Below, piece by piece: positions 33,268 through 45,019 of a stretch of DNA of 64,000 bases; within the stretch, counting starts at the first letter, position 1, and every line of letters begins with the position of its first letter. The position numbers and the translations under genes are program-made. The notes beneath the pieces are model-generated. The model worked only from the letters and a program-made list of their open reading frames with translations. It did no database searches and was not told the origin of the DNA. Source of the DNA: Orychophragmus violaceus (lineage: Eukaryota > Streptophyta > Magnoliopsida > Brassicales > Brassicaceae); assembly GCA_030180135.1 (NCBI GenBank), contig CM058235.1, positions 13,625,145 through 13,689,144 of the forward strand. Direction: 5' to 3'.

Positions 33268-35529
33268 ATGGTAGTACAGAGGCTGATTCTAGTACGCGAT
33301 GCTCAAGGTACTCTGAGGGACCAAGATAACAACCCGTACAATGCTGCTTGGCAAAGGGTTGATGCTGAAGGGAATGTCATCCCTGACCCTCCTGAGCCAC
33401 TGCAACAGGAGCAGAATCAAGCGCCAAGACAGGCCCAAGGTAGAGAGATGGTTGTCCATGAGAGAACCTTAGCTGACTACAACAGACCGGATGAGTTTCA
33501 TGCAAACCGGTCAGCTCTAATTCTTCCTGGTTTTGAGAGGGATGATTTTGAGATCAAGACCATCTACTACTCGCTGATGAGACAGAATGCATTCCATGGT
33601 CATCCTACAGAGCAGCCTATGGATCACATTGATACATTTGAGGACCTAATCAATGGCATGAAGTATGATGGAGTCTGCCAAGATTATATGTACCTCAAGC
33701 TCTTTCCATACAGTCTCGCTGGAGACGTTGCTGCATGGCTGAAGCAACTGGCACCTGGTCAGTATACTACTTGGGCAGCCCTGAAGAGTGAGTTTCTGCG
33801 TCACTTCTATGATGATGCGCGTTCCGATCAGTCCAGACAGGACATTCTGACATTTACCCAAGGTCCTACTGAGCCACTTAAGACTGCTTGGATGAGATTT
33901 AGGAAGTACCAGCGTGACTGTCCACACCATGGATTCACCGAGGTCACATTGCTAGGTATCTTCTTCAGAGGCATAGATCTGCCATATCAGTCTGCGCTGG
34001 ATAACTCCAGTAATGCAAACTTCAACACCAGAACTCCTGCACAAGCTAAGCAGTTGATTGAGAACTTAGTGAGCAGCAACAGCTGCAAGACTATGAATGA
34101 TAGGAGGAAGAAATCTGGTGGAAGTGTAGAGAATTCAGAGATGGCTGAATTTAGATCTAAGCTGGACACAATTTGCAATCTCCTGGCTGGTAAGAAGGCT
34201 GTCCACTTTGCACAAGATGTTGAGGTAATTCAGACTGAGGAGGACACTCAGGAAGAAGATGTGAATTACATTGGAGGATCTGGTTTCCAAGGTAACAGAT
34301 TTGGTAATCAGCAAGGAAACAGATTCTTCAATGGAGGACAGAAGAATGCCTTCGCAGGCAATCAGAGCTCAGCTGGTTTTGGATAGACAAGTGGTTTTCA
34401 GAAGCCTTTTGGATAGAGTACTCAGAGAACCTATGGATCTTCATCTTATCAGACTCCTCCTGCACCTACAGCTCATGAGAGTAGAATAGAAGCAATGATG
34501 GAACAACTTATGGAGAGTCAGACCAAGAGTACTGTGGAGAGCAACAAGAAGTTAGATGCTGTCTACGAGGATCTCAATGGAAAGATCGAGTCTATGAACA
34601 CTCACATGAAGCAGTTGGATACTCAGGTGAATCAAATTTCCAGCTCTATGAAGGGAAAAGGAGTAGCAGACACTCATATTAAAGCCTGGTCTGTGTACAT
34701 TAATGATGGATCTCACCTAGGTGAAAAATTTGAGCTAAGTACAGCTGAATTGGTGAAGGAAGAAGAAATCTCGGATTTTGGAGAAAATCTCTCGGGTGAA
34801 AAATACAGTCTTGCATCGATCGACACACATCTAGTGTCGGTCGATGCAAGTCGTGAACAGACAGACTTGCCGAATGATAATGGTATTGATGCAGATTTGA
34901 ACCTTGATAACTTATTCTCTGGAGTCTCTGAGATTTCTCAACAGGAAATCTATGCGCAAATCATTAGACAACACTCCTCAGTGTCTGAAGTAATTAAGCA
35001 GGAAATTGAAGAGCTTGAGAAGCTAGATGAGATTGGTGAAAAATTGGAAGAAATTCCATCATCTGATGATCCACCATATCACCCATGTGTGCAGAGGTAT
35101 TTGAACAAGATGCTGCCTTTAGATGAGGAGCTGAGAGACTGGGTGATTATAGTTCCTCAACATATTAGTGATGTTCTGCTGACTAAGATCCTGAAGAAGC
35201 TGCCAGACCCTGGTGTCTTTGTGCTTAACTGTTCTATCTTCGAAGATAGTTTTAGGCGCTCTCTTTGTGATTTAGGAGCTGTTGGAAGTCTTATGCCATA
35301 CTCTGTGGCAGAGAAGCTGTGAATGCTGGATTTTAAGCCTACTAGGACCTCTCTTGTCCTAGCTGATCAGTCTACAAGAGTTCCGGAAGGACTTCTTGAG
35401 GACATCCCGGTGAGAGTTGGAAACTATTTAGTTCCAACAGATTTCCTAGTGCTGAAATATGACTGTGATCCGGATGAAGCGTTGTTACTTGGGCGACCAT
35501 TTTTTGGCTACAGCGGGAGCGGTAATTGA
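33268..35529 (+). pseudogene. Gypsy gag and aspartic protease, three in-frame stops
   Basis: One frame runs from 33268 with stops at 34384-34386 (TAG), 34414-34416 (TAG) and 35320-35322 (TGA). The retrotransposon gag domain is at about residues 70-260 (RSALILPGFERDDFEIKTIY, MDHIDTFEDLINGMKYDGV, FPYSLAGDVAAWLKQLAPG, WAALKSEFLRHFYDDAR). A Gly/Asn/Phe-rich segment follows (GGSGFQGNRFGNQQGNRFF), then a coiled-coil-like region near 34550-34660, then the protease. RSLCDLGAVGSLMPYSVAEK carries the aspartate motif (DLGA in place of the usual D-S/T-G), and LLLGRPFF the flap/end motif near 35490. A frameshift at about 35500 moves the rest to 35459-35803. Gag packages RNA in particles; the polymerase would have to come from another element. 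Confidence 0.9.
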
Positions 35530-35803
35530 TGTTAGGAACAGCCTGATAGACCTCCATCTGGGAGATGAACCGCTGCGTTATGAGATGGATAAGCTGCGAA
35601 GACCACTGATGGATGGGCAGACATTCACCATCATGGAAGCAGATGATGGGCAGCCGGATGACACTGTGATTTTAGATCCTGGAGCGCATTTTACTCCATC
35701 TTTTCTTGGACACGGGCATTCTATGACAGCCTACTCGCCACCCTGGATGAGGAGACTTGAACGGAGACAGAAAAAGTCTCTGTCGAGATCTCTTGGTGCC
35801 TGA
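35459..35803 (+). pseudogene. C-terminal end of Gypsy protease ORF after frameshift
   Basis: The alternative frame continues the protease as ATAGAVIDVRNSLIDLHLGD, GDEPLRYEMDKLRRP and the family tail AYSPPWMRRLERRQKK, ending TGA at 35801-35803. Only the part after ~35500 belongs to the original protein. No RT follows. Confidence 0.75.
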
Positions 35804-37161
35804 AAGATCTTGTTCATCCGGTCAAGCTAATGACCTTAAACAAGCGCTGAGTGGGAGGCAACCCACTGTTAGGTTTAGTAGTTTTTCCTTTTCATTTTTG
35901 GTGTTTTTCTTAGGATTTTACGCTTGATTCTGGTTTTGGTGAGTTTTTGTTTGCAGGTCTCAGATTAAATCGCAGTGCGTCGATCGACACACCATTGTGT
36001 CGATCGTCACAATACGACAGAAATCGCATTGCAGCGATCGTTGCGGTCCTGAGCAACGATCGATTATACACGAAAAATCGCCTAGCAACGGTCGATGTAC
36101 TTAGTGCAACGATCGATGTCTGAGTGCGACAGAGGTAAAACCCGAGAGAACTTAACCATCCTTAAACAAATTTTTATTTTCTTTTTGCCAATCCTTCGCT
36201 TGACACTACTGGGGACAGTGTGTCTTAAGTGTGGGGGAGGTTCTACTAACTTCTTTCTTTTGTTTTCTTAGAGTCAGTTAAAATTTTCAAAATTTTAGTT
36301 TTATTGAGTCAAAATTTGTTTAAGTAAGAAACAATGATTTTTTGAGAAGATTAGCAGCACTTGCAGGAACTTAAGTAACCATTGGGATGAAGCTGCAGAT
36401 TATCTCTGACTATTAGAAAACTCAGACATGGATCAACCTACTGAGGACACCCACATCACTTCATGTATCAGAGGATCCTTTTACTGACTTCACCCTAATA
36501 CTGACTTAGATTTTCTCACCTAAGGGCTTGGTATACTTTGTGTCGGATTCCCTTGTTAGTTCTGACACAGCCTGTAAACTTGTCCTATCTAGTTCCCTTC
36601 TCCCCTTCCATAAAAAAAAATATAATAAACTGAGGATGAGTTAGTAACTCCGAAGTGGTCATGAGAATAGTAGCAAACACTATTATTTCTTATGCATCCA
36701 TGGAATGTGTCCAAGGTACACCCCTTAACGGGAAGAGCACTGATAAAAAAAATAAAATGATACCCAAAGGGGAAAAATCAGAATGCTAAGGAAGGGAAAA
36801 GATAAGAAAGGGACTAGAGAAAGATAGTATGGTGGTCTAGAGCTGATAAGGTAAGAATCCATGTGCCTTTGATCGATACTTCTTAGGTGAGACCGCACTT
36901 AAATACTTGCAGAAGTCAGTAGGGAGAATTTGAATGCTTGAATGTGATTGTGGAGTTTACTTAGGACAGTTGCTAAGTGTAGGGGAAGTATATGTTGGTC
37001 TTGATGTCTGCATGTTGATTCTTTCATGTGGTTTACTAAGGGGAATCTGAGTGTTGCTGCTTCTAAGAAGAAAAGAGTTTCTGAAGAGTTTTCAAACCTC
37101 TTCACTGCATTTTAGTTCTCTGTTTTGCTTGAGGGCAAGCAAAGGCTAAGTGTGGGGGAGT
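35804..37161 (+). mobile_element. Gypsy 3' non-coding region and polypurine tract
   Basis: 1.36 kb without coding sequence, colinear with 1942-3320 and 4517-5427. Starts with CAAGCGCTGAGTGGGAGGCA, has three paired CGATCG motifs (35980-36121), several GTGTGGGGGA words, a run of stop-dense sequence, and ends with polypurine tract AGTGTGGGGGAGT (37149-37161). Conservation among three copies suggests a packaging or RNA-structural role. Confidence 0.7.
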
Positions 37162-38355
37162 TGATATATCATGGTTTTTACCCATTTTATGTCATGATAT
37201 AGATGTGTTTTTAGTGTCTTTTGTGTTATTTTAGAGTCTTTTACAGGTTTAATCAGGTTTGGAGCTAATTGGAGATAATTGGAGTATTTTGGGACTTTTG
37301 GAGCATTTTGGCCGAGAGTTTAACTCACTGCCCGATTTGATGTTCATGCATCGATCGACACACCTTTGGTGTCGATCGACACACTAGCGAGATGGGCCAT
37401 ACGCGGTGGTTTAACAAGTTATGAAGATTTGCGGAGAAGCCCAGAATAGTTCCAGTATTTACACAGAAGCCCCAGCCGAGATTTTGCCTATATATTTAGA
37501 GTTTTGGCTTTTATTTTAGATACGCTTTCATACTTAGAGCTAAGAGATTTTTAGAGTTTTTGGGGCTGATCTAATCATGTACTTCATCTATTTTGGAGAA
37601 GATTTCGAACCCCTTTATCTATTTAAATTCTTATATGCAATCTATTATTTCTATGATTTCTGTTTCATTAATCATGTCTGAGTAGATTCATAGTTAAGTT
37701 TAGGGTTTCTCATTAAGGATTTGATGACTTGCTAGACTTGTTTAATTCAGTTAAGGATTCACATGATTAGAATGTTCTTCGATCTAAATTGTGCTTAATG
37801 CTAGTTCTAACCTGATCAATTAGAATCTAGACTTTAGGTTGCTAAATACGACACGAGAGTGTGGTTTAGAATCTGAACTATTTAGGTTGAGCAATTAAAT
37901 TATTCGCAAAGAGATTTGGTTTAGTTTAATTGTGAACATATCGAACTTGAAATTAATGCTGGTTTAATCTGTTAGTAATTGCAAAGAGATTTGGATTACT
38001 GCACTTAGACTTAGAGGATTTTCGCAAAGAGATTTGGTTAATTATAATTCCGTGATTTGAGTTCTAGAACTCAGTTTAATTTGATCCCGACTGATTAACT
38101 TGTCTGCTTGTCTGATTTTCTGAGAATTCCCTAGACTTAGCGCTTTTAGTTTATTGCTTCACAACCAATCCCTGCTACTGATTTACTTTCTCGCCTTGCT
38201 TTTATTTAATTCACTACCTGCTTTTATTCCTATTATTAATCTCTACTGTTCTGATCTATCGAGACCAGTGTCCATGTGGATTCGATAACCCTATATACTA
38301 CATTGATATTGTTGTGCACTTGCAGTTAGTATAGGGAATAAAACCTGACCTATCA
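37162..38355 (+). repeat. Gypsy right LTR
   Basis: Nearly identical to the left LTR; ends GACCTATCA followed by target duplication TAGAG. Confidence 0.95.
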
Positions 38356-38443
38356 TAGAGCTATTTAGTCTTGTTTCGAGAAGATCCAAGGTGAGGAGGA
38401 TCAGAAGGTAGCTCAGGAAGTAGCACAGAGTTCTGAATCAGAT

Positions 38444-40276
38444 TTGATGGAATCTCATCAAGAAGGAACAACTATGACAAGACCACCATGGCTTGACTCT
38501 TCAAATTATGGATATTGGAAGATTCATATGCAAGCTTTCATTAGTGGTCTTGATGAGGAGTGTTGGAATTCGATTGAGATTGGTTGGAATCCGCCTGTTA
38601 TGAATGATAAGGGAGTTGAAGTTCTTAAGCCTATAGATCAATGGAATGCTGAAGAAAAGAGGGCATCAAGTTGCAATTCTAAGGCCAAGATTGCAATTTA
38701 TAATGCAATTGATGCAAGTTACTTCAAGTTTATTTCTCAATGTGTGTCAGCTCAAAAGGCATGAAAAACATTGGAGAACATGTTTGAAGGTACCACAAGT
38801 GTCAGGAGAGCTAAGCTGGATATGTTAGCATCTAAATTTGAGAATCTAAGGATGGATGAAGGAAACTGTGGCTCAATTTAGTGGTAATCTGTGTGACATA
38901 TCTAATGAGTCATTCGCTCTTGGAAAACACTACTTCATCAAGAAGCTTGTGAAGAAGTTGAAGAGATCTCTTCCATCTAAGTTTGAGTCAAAACATTCTG
39001 CCGTTGAAGAAGCTCATTATCTGTATGAGATGGCGTTTGATGAGTTTGTTGGGATACTTCAAGCTTTTAGTTAAATAAAGCGTATGAGGAACTAGCTCAG
39101 AAGAATGATGTTGATGTTAGAGTTGCTCTAAAAATTGCATCGTCTGAAGATCTTATCGCACTGCTGTCAAGACAATTTTCTAAGTATCTGAAGATGAAGA
39201 AAAACAAGAAATATAAAAGGGAGAAGTTGGGCAATTAATCATCAAAAATACAATGTTATGAATGTCATGGATTTGGTCACTTTAGCCGTGATTGTGCAAA
39301 TATACAGCATAATAAGAAGAACAAGAACGTCAAGGATGATTCTGAAAGTGATTCATATGATGGTGGAGGGTTAAAGAATTTTGTGGCATTCACAACTTTT
39401 GAGCCGAGTCCTGCTACGAAATCTGCAACATGGTATGCATCAGCGTATGCGACGAAATCTGTGTCAGCGTCTACAACAGGGTGTGCAATTGATACTGACA
39501 AGGATGAAAGTGACGATGATCTTGGAAGTGATGATGATGATGATGATTTTGCTGAGAACTATAAAGCTTTATATGAGCATTGGTGTAAGATGGGTGAAGA
39601 GAATTCAGCACGGACTAAGGAGAAAGTCAAGTTATAAGCTCAAGTTGCTGAAGTACGAAAGTATGCAACAGAAAAAGAAGAAGAAGCACAGCAAGTCAGA
39701 GTTCAACTTGAAGAAACTCAAAAAGGCGTGAGGATGCTGAATAATGGTACAAAGCACTTGGATCATCTTCTTACTATTGTAAAAAGTGATCGATGTGGTT
39801 TTGGATTCAATGGAGAATCTTCAAAAGCTGAATGTGTCTTTGTGTCTGGTAGAAAAATGGATGTTGCATCGACAGCTACTGCAAAGACTGTAACTGTTGT
39901 GAAGTCTGCAACTGGTACGGCGACTGGTACGACAACTGGTACAAGAGCTGCTACAGCGACTGCAACAAGGAAAATCCCAGAAGTGAAGAGTGCACCTAAA
40001 CGAATTTGGCGACATGTTTGTCATCATTGTGGAGTTGTTGGACATATTAGGCCAAGATGTTTCAAGTTATTGAAGGAGAAGAAACGAATGGAGCAAGCTC
40101 ATGGAGTGAGATTTCATAGCCTAGTATGTTATCATTGTGAAGGTAAAGGATATGTTCAAAGAGATAATCATGGAGGGACAAGGGTTAGGAATATTTGGAG
40201 AAAGAAAGTTAATCCCTTCGGAGATGGTTCAGTAGGATTTCATCCTCAATATGGAGGAGGACGGTTCATGTGTTAG
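38444..40276 (+). pseudogene. Copia-type gag-like ORF, several frame breaks
   Basis: The start at 38444 (MMESHQEGTTMTRPPWLDSS) leads into a UBN2/DUF4219-type gag: NYGYWKIHMQAFISGLDEE, WNAEEKRASSCNSKAKIAIY. A stop at 38762-38764 (TGA where Trp is expected) is followed by KTLENMFEGTTSVRRAKLDM and, in shifted frame, SNESFALGKHYFIKKLVKKL. Zinc knuckles: CYECHGFGHFSRDC (near 39250) and CHHCGVVGHIRPRCFKL (near 40020), the latter usual just before protease/integrase in Copia polyproteins. An acidic stretch (ESDDDLGSDDDDDDF) and a Thr/Ala run lie between. The frame ends at 40276 and no protease core follows: pol is deleted. Nonautonomous; frames at 38856-39074 and 39383-39637 belong to the same broken gene. 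Confidence 0.8.
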
Positions 40277-40408
40277 TTTTTGACCATGATGTGACTCAAG
40301 TAGGAGAAGATTGGTGTTGCTAGTTTTATATGTTGTTTGATGTTGCTAGTGACGAAGCCTTTGATGCTAGGGTTGTTGAGATCACATACATAGTCAAAAG
40401 GGGGAGAT

Positions 40409-41008
40409 TGAATATGTATTTGATGTGTTAGTCACGGCGTAGTACAAGAGACTCAGGACGTGATTATATTTGATTGTTGAGATAAGAACGAATCTTTATG
40501 ATGTGATTCGATTTCTAAGTTGTTTGCTGAGTTGGATGAAGATATTGGAGAGAAGATTGCAGTTTTGGAGTGTTTACTTATTCTTTGGAGAAGATACAAG
40601 AAAAAAAGGAAACTTTACAAAAAAATGTGAAATAGGAAATATCTTAACAAAAAATGATATTTGATATATCTTTATTTAGGTAAACTTGAGGAGCAAGTTT
40701 AGCCTAATATAAAGAGAAGAGGCATGGCCTTGTGAAGATGCAAAAACTAAGAGAATAAAAACTCAAGAGAGCTTTTGTGTTTGTCTAGGTTGCGTGTGTG
40801 AAAAAGTCTAGGTTCTAGGGGGAGTTTAGCTCAGGTGTGTGATCCTGAAGAGTTCTTGTATTGAATAGAGTGTTAATTCAATAGGGTTTGATCTATGCGT
40901 CTGTAATTGGTGAAATTGTTTTCTATTCAAGGGAATTAGAATTTGAGAAAGAAAATTTGTGTTGTCTTACTTTCTTCACTATATTATATTGCCTCACCTG
41001 CACTTTCA
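40409..41008 (+). repeat. Copia element right LTR
   Basis: Starts TGAATATGTATTTGATG after polypurine tract AAAAGGGGGAGAT, ends CACTTTCA, followed by target duplication GCTCC. Confidence 0.93.
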
Positions 41009-41890
41009 GCTCCTTCCTCATGGATGTAAACAGCTTTACTTTGTTAAGACCTGAAAATTGTTTTTGGCAAACCACATAAAATGGGGAAGTTTCAGGTTGA
41101 TCTTTCGGCAAATATGTTGTCAGATATAATAATAAAAAACCTATGTGTATTCATTATATATACATATGGTGAAGGTTAAATGTGGAATTCTTCTGATCAG
41201 ATTTTTGGTACGATGTAGCAGGACCAAGCGCATATCTTGATGATGATCAACATAACTAATAGCATCGTTGAATTCTTCCCCGAAAACTGCAGCTTCCTAC
41301 ACCAAGTATATTGAACCGGTATGACATAACATTACTTTACGAAGCATCATGAATAGTTTCGGGAACAATGTATGAGGCTGAAGCCATGTGAGGGTATACA
41401 GTGGGAGGAGGAGGAGGAAGAGGTGCCGGATACTGGCTAAAATGGTTGTGCTTAGGGTATACAAATGGAGTGTGGTCTATGCTACTTGATGTTTCATGGT
41501 AATCGGAAAGCAGACATTACCAGAGTCTATGGAGCCAGTAACACCTTTAGCTAAGATATCATTGAAGAAGAAGGAAAAGGTTAACAAGAATTGCAGGAAG
41601 ACAATGCTGAAAATAAGGAGAGTACCATGCATACAAGGTACAAAGGGTGGCTGGGGCAACAACGAAGATGATCTACGGACGTGTTGCCATTACAATGTTG
41701 TCATACCAGATTAAGCCAAGAGGTGGAAAAGGATATGATGCATAGTTTCCTTGAATGAAATTGTTATGACCATGAGAGAGAAGCGGATCCATTGTAGATG
41801 CTCCTGCTCTGTTCCTCAAAACTTGTCTGAACTATTGGTTGTGGGTAAGTAGTAGCATAGTGTGGGAATGAGAAAGGTGATGTCTCCGGT
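41009..41890 (-). pseudogene. Unidentified minus-strand gene remnant
   Basis: On the minus strand, frames read DPLLSHGHNNFIQGNYASYP (near 41790), a Pro-rich part (YPAPLPPPPPTVYPHMASAS, near 41420), a donor-like GT and an acceptor TGTAG, then EAAVFGEEFNDAISYVDHHQ and DMRLVLLHRTKN (near 41250). The composition and intron-like breaks suggest remnants of a host gene. I do not recognise the family. The Copia element lies at its 3' side, and KVKLFTSMRKE continues into EHDPILSGRHQ if the Copia insertion is removed, so the insertion may be in its exon. Confidence 0.35.
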
Positions 41891-41892
41891 GT

Positions 41893-42340
41893 ATTCTATT
41901 TCCAGGTTTTCGTACTCTGCTTGGTCCGCATCTTATCTCCTGGAAGTCAGTGAAGCAACCTAATGTCTCTCGATCGTCGACTTATGCAAAATATAGAGCT
42001 CTTGCTGAGACAACTGCAGAACTGACATGGATAGCGTCTGTTCTTCGAGACTTGGGCATTTGACAGTTCAAACCGGCCAGGCTGCTCTGTGACAACTTGT
42101 ATGCAGTTCATCTCTCTGCAAATCTCAAGCTTCATGGAAGATCTAAACACTTTGAAGTTGATTATCACTTCATCCGGGAAAAGGTTGCTCTTGGTGTTAT
42201 TGAAACCTGTCACATTCCTTCTCAGTTCCAATTGGCAGATATATTTACAAAGTCTCTTCCCAAGCTGTCATTCATGTCTCTTCGAAGCAAACTTGGCGTT
42301 TGTTTGTTTACCACCAACCACAAGTTTGAGGGGATGTAAG
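41893..42340 (+). pseudogene. Copia RNase H C-terminal fragment
   Basis: Frames read LISWKSVKQPNVSRSSTYAK, YRALAETTAELTWIASVLRD, then a stop (TGA at 42061), RLLCDNLYAVHLSANLKLHG, SKHFEVDYHFIREKVALGVI and SQFQLADIFTKSLP. This is the RNase H domain end typical of plant Copia polyproteins (S-R-S-S-x-A-E-Y, DN-S-A, R-x-K-H-I-x-x-D, Q-x-A-D-I-x-T-K). An unrelated element to the gag-only Copia upstream. Nothing of RT or integrase is left. Confidence 0.88.
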
Positions 42341-42675
42341 AGGATCAACACAATACATGAACTTGGTTCATGATAAAACGCAGAGCTTGGAGAAAGAAGA
42401 AGTGGACTCAAGACTTAAGGCCCAATTGGATGAAGGAAAAGCCCAATCACAGACAAACTGTCGACAACGGTCCGAGCCATAACGTGCCAACAAGAAAACA
42501 GAGAAAGGAGCTTGTGCTCAGAGCAGAGATACGCTACCATACCGATATACAAAGAGGCGTTATGTGCAGGACCAGGACTACTGGTGTCAACACCAGATTG
42601 ATGGATCTAAGCCTACGTGATGTTGACATACTTTCTATATATTGTAATAGTTCACCGTTGTTGTAAGGTGTCGAG
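42335..42675 (+). repeat. 3' LTR of the Copia fragment, partial
   Basis: A polypurine tract (TTTGAGGGGA) precedes TGTAAGAGGATCAACACAA at 42335, the expected LTR start. The LTR body runs to about 42675, where the SINE begins. No second LTR is in the window. Confidence 0.55.
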
Positions 42676-42685
42676 AAAGTAATAA

Positions 42686-42942
42686 TGTCCGGACGAGGTA
42701 GTCCAAGTGGAAGGACGGACCTGTGGTGGCAACCACCATCCGGGTTCGATTCCCCCACCCCCCCCCCCATGCGGAAACTAACTTGTCTCCTCTGGACACC
42801 TAACGCGGGCACTGGGCCAAAGGCCCAGGCAAAACCCTCCCAAGTGAAGCTGGCCTGCGGCCTGACTGGGCCCAGGGGATTAGTCTTGACTGTGGTGGTC
42901 TGGGATCTACCCCTAGATTAACAAAAAAAAACAAAAAAAAAA
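42686..42942 (+). mobile_element. SINE (tRNA-derived)
   Basis: An A-box-like GTAGTCCAAGTGGAAGGA near 42704 and a B box GGGTTCGATTCCC near 42743 lie ~40 bp apart, as in a tRNA gene. A non-tRNA body follows (GGGCACTGGGCCAAAGGCCC, GGTGGTCTGGGATCTACCCC) and an A-rich tail (ACAAAAAAAAACAAAAAAAA) ends at 42942. A poly-C run (42760-42770) is probably expanded. Target duplication not found. Confidence 0.8.
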
Positions 42943-42946
42943 GTTT

Positions 42947-43304
42947 GATTTTGCCAGCAACATCGATGCCAACTTCTTGAAGGTTTGATTTTTTGCTATG
43001 TTGGTTTTTAGATTTTTGATATTATGGAATATCCTGAATTTAATCAAATATATTTCCTGTCGTCAGGTTTTACCAAATGCAATCATAGACAAATACATTG
43101 GAGAAAGTGCTTGGCTGATTCGGGGGATGTTTAACTATGCATAGGATCACCAGGTAACACTTTTCTTTAATGGGTGTATAAATGCTTCTTCCTCTTTTCC
43201 TATAGCCTCTATAAGCTTCCTATCATGTTCATGACTTTATTTATACTTTTTTCCTCAATGCGTAGCCTTGCATCATTTTCATGGATGAAATCAATGCTAT
43301 TTTG
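42947..43304 (+). pseudogene. 26S proteasome ATPase RPT4 fragment, three exons
   Basis: Exon pieces with phase-correct splice sites: 42947-42982 (DFASNIDANFLK, donor GT), 43067-43153 (VLPNAIIDKYIGESAWLIRG, MFNYA, stop TAG where Arg is expected, DHQ, donor GT), and 43266-43304 (PCIIFMDEINAIL, after acceptor GTAG). This is the conserved AAA-domain segment between Walker A and Walker B of the RPT4 (10B) subunit. The Walker B region reads MDEIN instead of the usual MDEID. Introns are kept, so the fragment came from DNA, not from mRNA. It starts directly after the SINE tail and nothing of the N-terminus or C-terminus is present. Confidence 0.85.
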
Positions 43305-44240
43305 TTTAGAATTTGATTGAAATAGCATTGACAATCTATTTGCTGCACGATCCATGTACTGAAGAACATACTTTTCAAGTGTCGCCTGAAACTATCATAG
43401 AGTTTTAACAACGATGGACCTGACGCTGCAATGGTGTCTATGTTGGTTACTTAGATCTCTGTTTTAACATTGGCGATTAAGTTCATTGGCTGCTCAAGTT
43501 TTGCAACAAAATGTAAGCCTCGTAGGCTACCAATGGTGGAGAGAGTGACAAAAAATGACAAAGCATATAGATCTTATTATGTTCTAATTAAATGTAGCAG
43601 TATGTAAACACGTGATAATGTATTGCTTTCCTCGCAACAATTTTTTTTAATGTCATGTAATGTTGTTCTTATATCAATTTCTTTGGTTTGATTTCCTCAG
43701 GAGAACACATACTGTATTTATTAATGTGTAAAGTTACTGAGGTTGACACATTTATCAAACTCTTTCATGAGAAAAAAATGCAAAAATAAGCCTTCAAAAG
43801 ACGAAGACAAGGCAAATGGGATTGTTGATTTTGTAGATATTCAGTTGAAAAGATTAACATAAATATTTTGACCAAAAAAAAAGAGATAAACATAAATATT
43901 TGCTTTAGATTGAAGGTTTAGAGGTGTGTATGAATTCTTAGGAGGATAAATCTACAGTAATTATAGTTTACCTAGACCTCCACTCCACATATACCTCTAA
44001 GGAAAGAAGTCAAACAAGAACACCTCCGATTATGTCTAAAACAAAACTGTACAATATGTCTTTAAACACGTATGACAAGACGACCAGAAGCGGACCTACA
44101 TAGGAAGAAGGGATGTCACCTGACACCTCTTAAATTATAAAAAAACAGTTTTGCAAGCCTAAACTGATGATTTACCGTGGCTCAGTTGGTCTAAGGAACT
44201 CTGTTTGACACCCCTAAATGAGCTGAGTCCGCCACTAAAT
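43305..44240. other. No gene; possible 150-bp MITE at its end
   Basis: No convincing coding sequence. From ~44090 to 44238 a short element has ends CAGAAGCGGACCTACATAGG and TGAGCTGAGTCCGCCACTAA, like the hAT element at 47814, and carries a tRNA A-box-like word (GTGGCTCAGTTGGTC). No target duplication was found. Confidence 0.35.
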
Positions 44241-44329
44241 AGGATTACCAACTCAAATAAGTATTATACATGCATTATTTTTGCATTTGATTAAATTTAT
44301 TGTCTAATAAACAAAAATAGTTCAATCAA

Positions 44330-44382
44330 CCATAACTACAACCGAACCCCCGCGCGTGCGCGGAGGGTGTGAAAATCACTAG
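44330..44382 (+). mobile_element. Helitron 3' terminus
   Basis: A GC hairpin CCGCGCGTGCGCGG (44350-44363) is followed 15 bases later by the terminal CTAG at 44379-44382 and then T, the classical Helitron 3' structure (hairpin, then CTRR, insertion before T). The 5' end was not located, so the element's length is unknown. Confidence 0.6.
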
Positions 44383-44915
44383 TTTATATAATTATCCTTA
44401 AATAAATGTATTTTGATGATCTCAATTAATCTCCAAATATCTTGGTCAATCTTGCAATGTGTCTAGCAATTTTCTAAATTGTGTAGCATGTATAGTTTAA
44501 AGAAAAATGAATATATATATATATATATATATATAGTGATTAAATTATATTCTTACATAAATTTATAAATTATCTTATATAAGTGGGAAATTATAAAAAT
44601 ATAACATTTATATTTTGGTTATAAGAAATACTACAACATTCAAACAATGTTAACACACCACAACTAAAAACTAATTTGGGTTCGTAAATGGTGTTAAGAG
44701 ACCTTATTTTTTGGTAATGTTTCTCAGTTTTTTAACTTTTTGTATTCAAAAAGGAATACAAATTAATATTTCTTAAATATTTATAAAAAGAAAAATATAT
44801 ACAAGGGTTGCATATAAAGATTTGCCAATTTAAATGATATTTAATGACTGTATATATATTATCTTTTTAAATGATTTGGTGTCACAATGTATTTAGATTT
44901 TTATTTAAATATCAT

Positions 44916-44947
<32 letters not shown>

Positions 44948-45019
44948 ATCACACTCTTTTGAAATAAGACTCCTAAGTCCTAAACAAGAGAAACAGATCA
45001 GAAAGTTGTTTAAGAAACC
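44383..45019. other. Upstream region of ESF1-like gene 2
   Basis: AT-rich with two (AT)n runs (44510-44534 and 44919-44946). The segment ATGATTTGGTGTCACAATGT ... AAATATCATACTTTATA resembles the proximal promoter of gene 1 (27489-27540), so this is homologous promoter sequence. Confidence 0.5.

Larger units (their letters stand above)
31702..38355 (+). mobile_element. Gypsy (Athila-like) gag-protease-only LTR element, nested in Copia
   Basis: LTRs at 31702-32896 (1195 bp) and 37162-38355 (1194 bp) differ at only about 16 places by eye, so insertion is fairly recent. The 5-bp target duplication TAGAG is perfect (31697-31701 and 38356-38360). It carries a primer-binding site, a gag ORF, an aspartic protease and a long 3' non-coding region, but no RT, RNase H or integrase. 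It lies in the leader of the Copia element between primer site and gag, and is therefore younger than it. Confidence 0.95.
31063..41008 (+). mobile_element. Non-autonomous Copia-type LTR element (gag only), split by a Gypsy insertion
   Basis: LTRs at 31063-31672 and 40409-41008 (about 610 and 600 bp, TGAA.ATGTATTTGATGTG ... CACTTTCA) are flanked by the target duplication GCTCC (31058-31062 and 41009-41013). A tRNA-iMet primer-binding site follows the left LTR and a polypurine tract AAAAGGGGGAGAT precedes the right one. Excluding the nested Gypsy element, its internal region is ~2.1 kb and encodes only gag-like protein. No protease, integrase, RT or RNase H. Full size before interruption ~3.3 kb. 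Confidence 0.93.

Noticed and set aside
33646..33930. Minus-strand ORF in Gypsy gag
   Set aside because: Antisense shadow of a clear gag domain.
42700..42760. tRNA gene (A and B boxes)
   Set aside because: No cloverleaf; a SINE body and A-rich tail follow, so it is the tRNA-derived head of a SINE.
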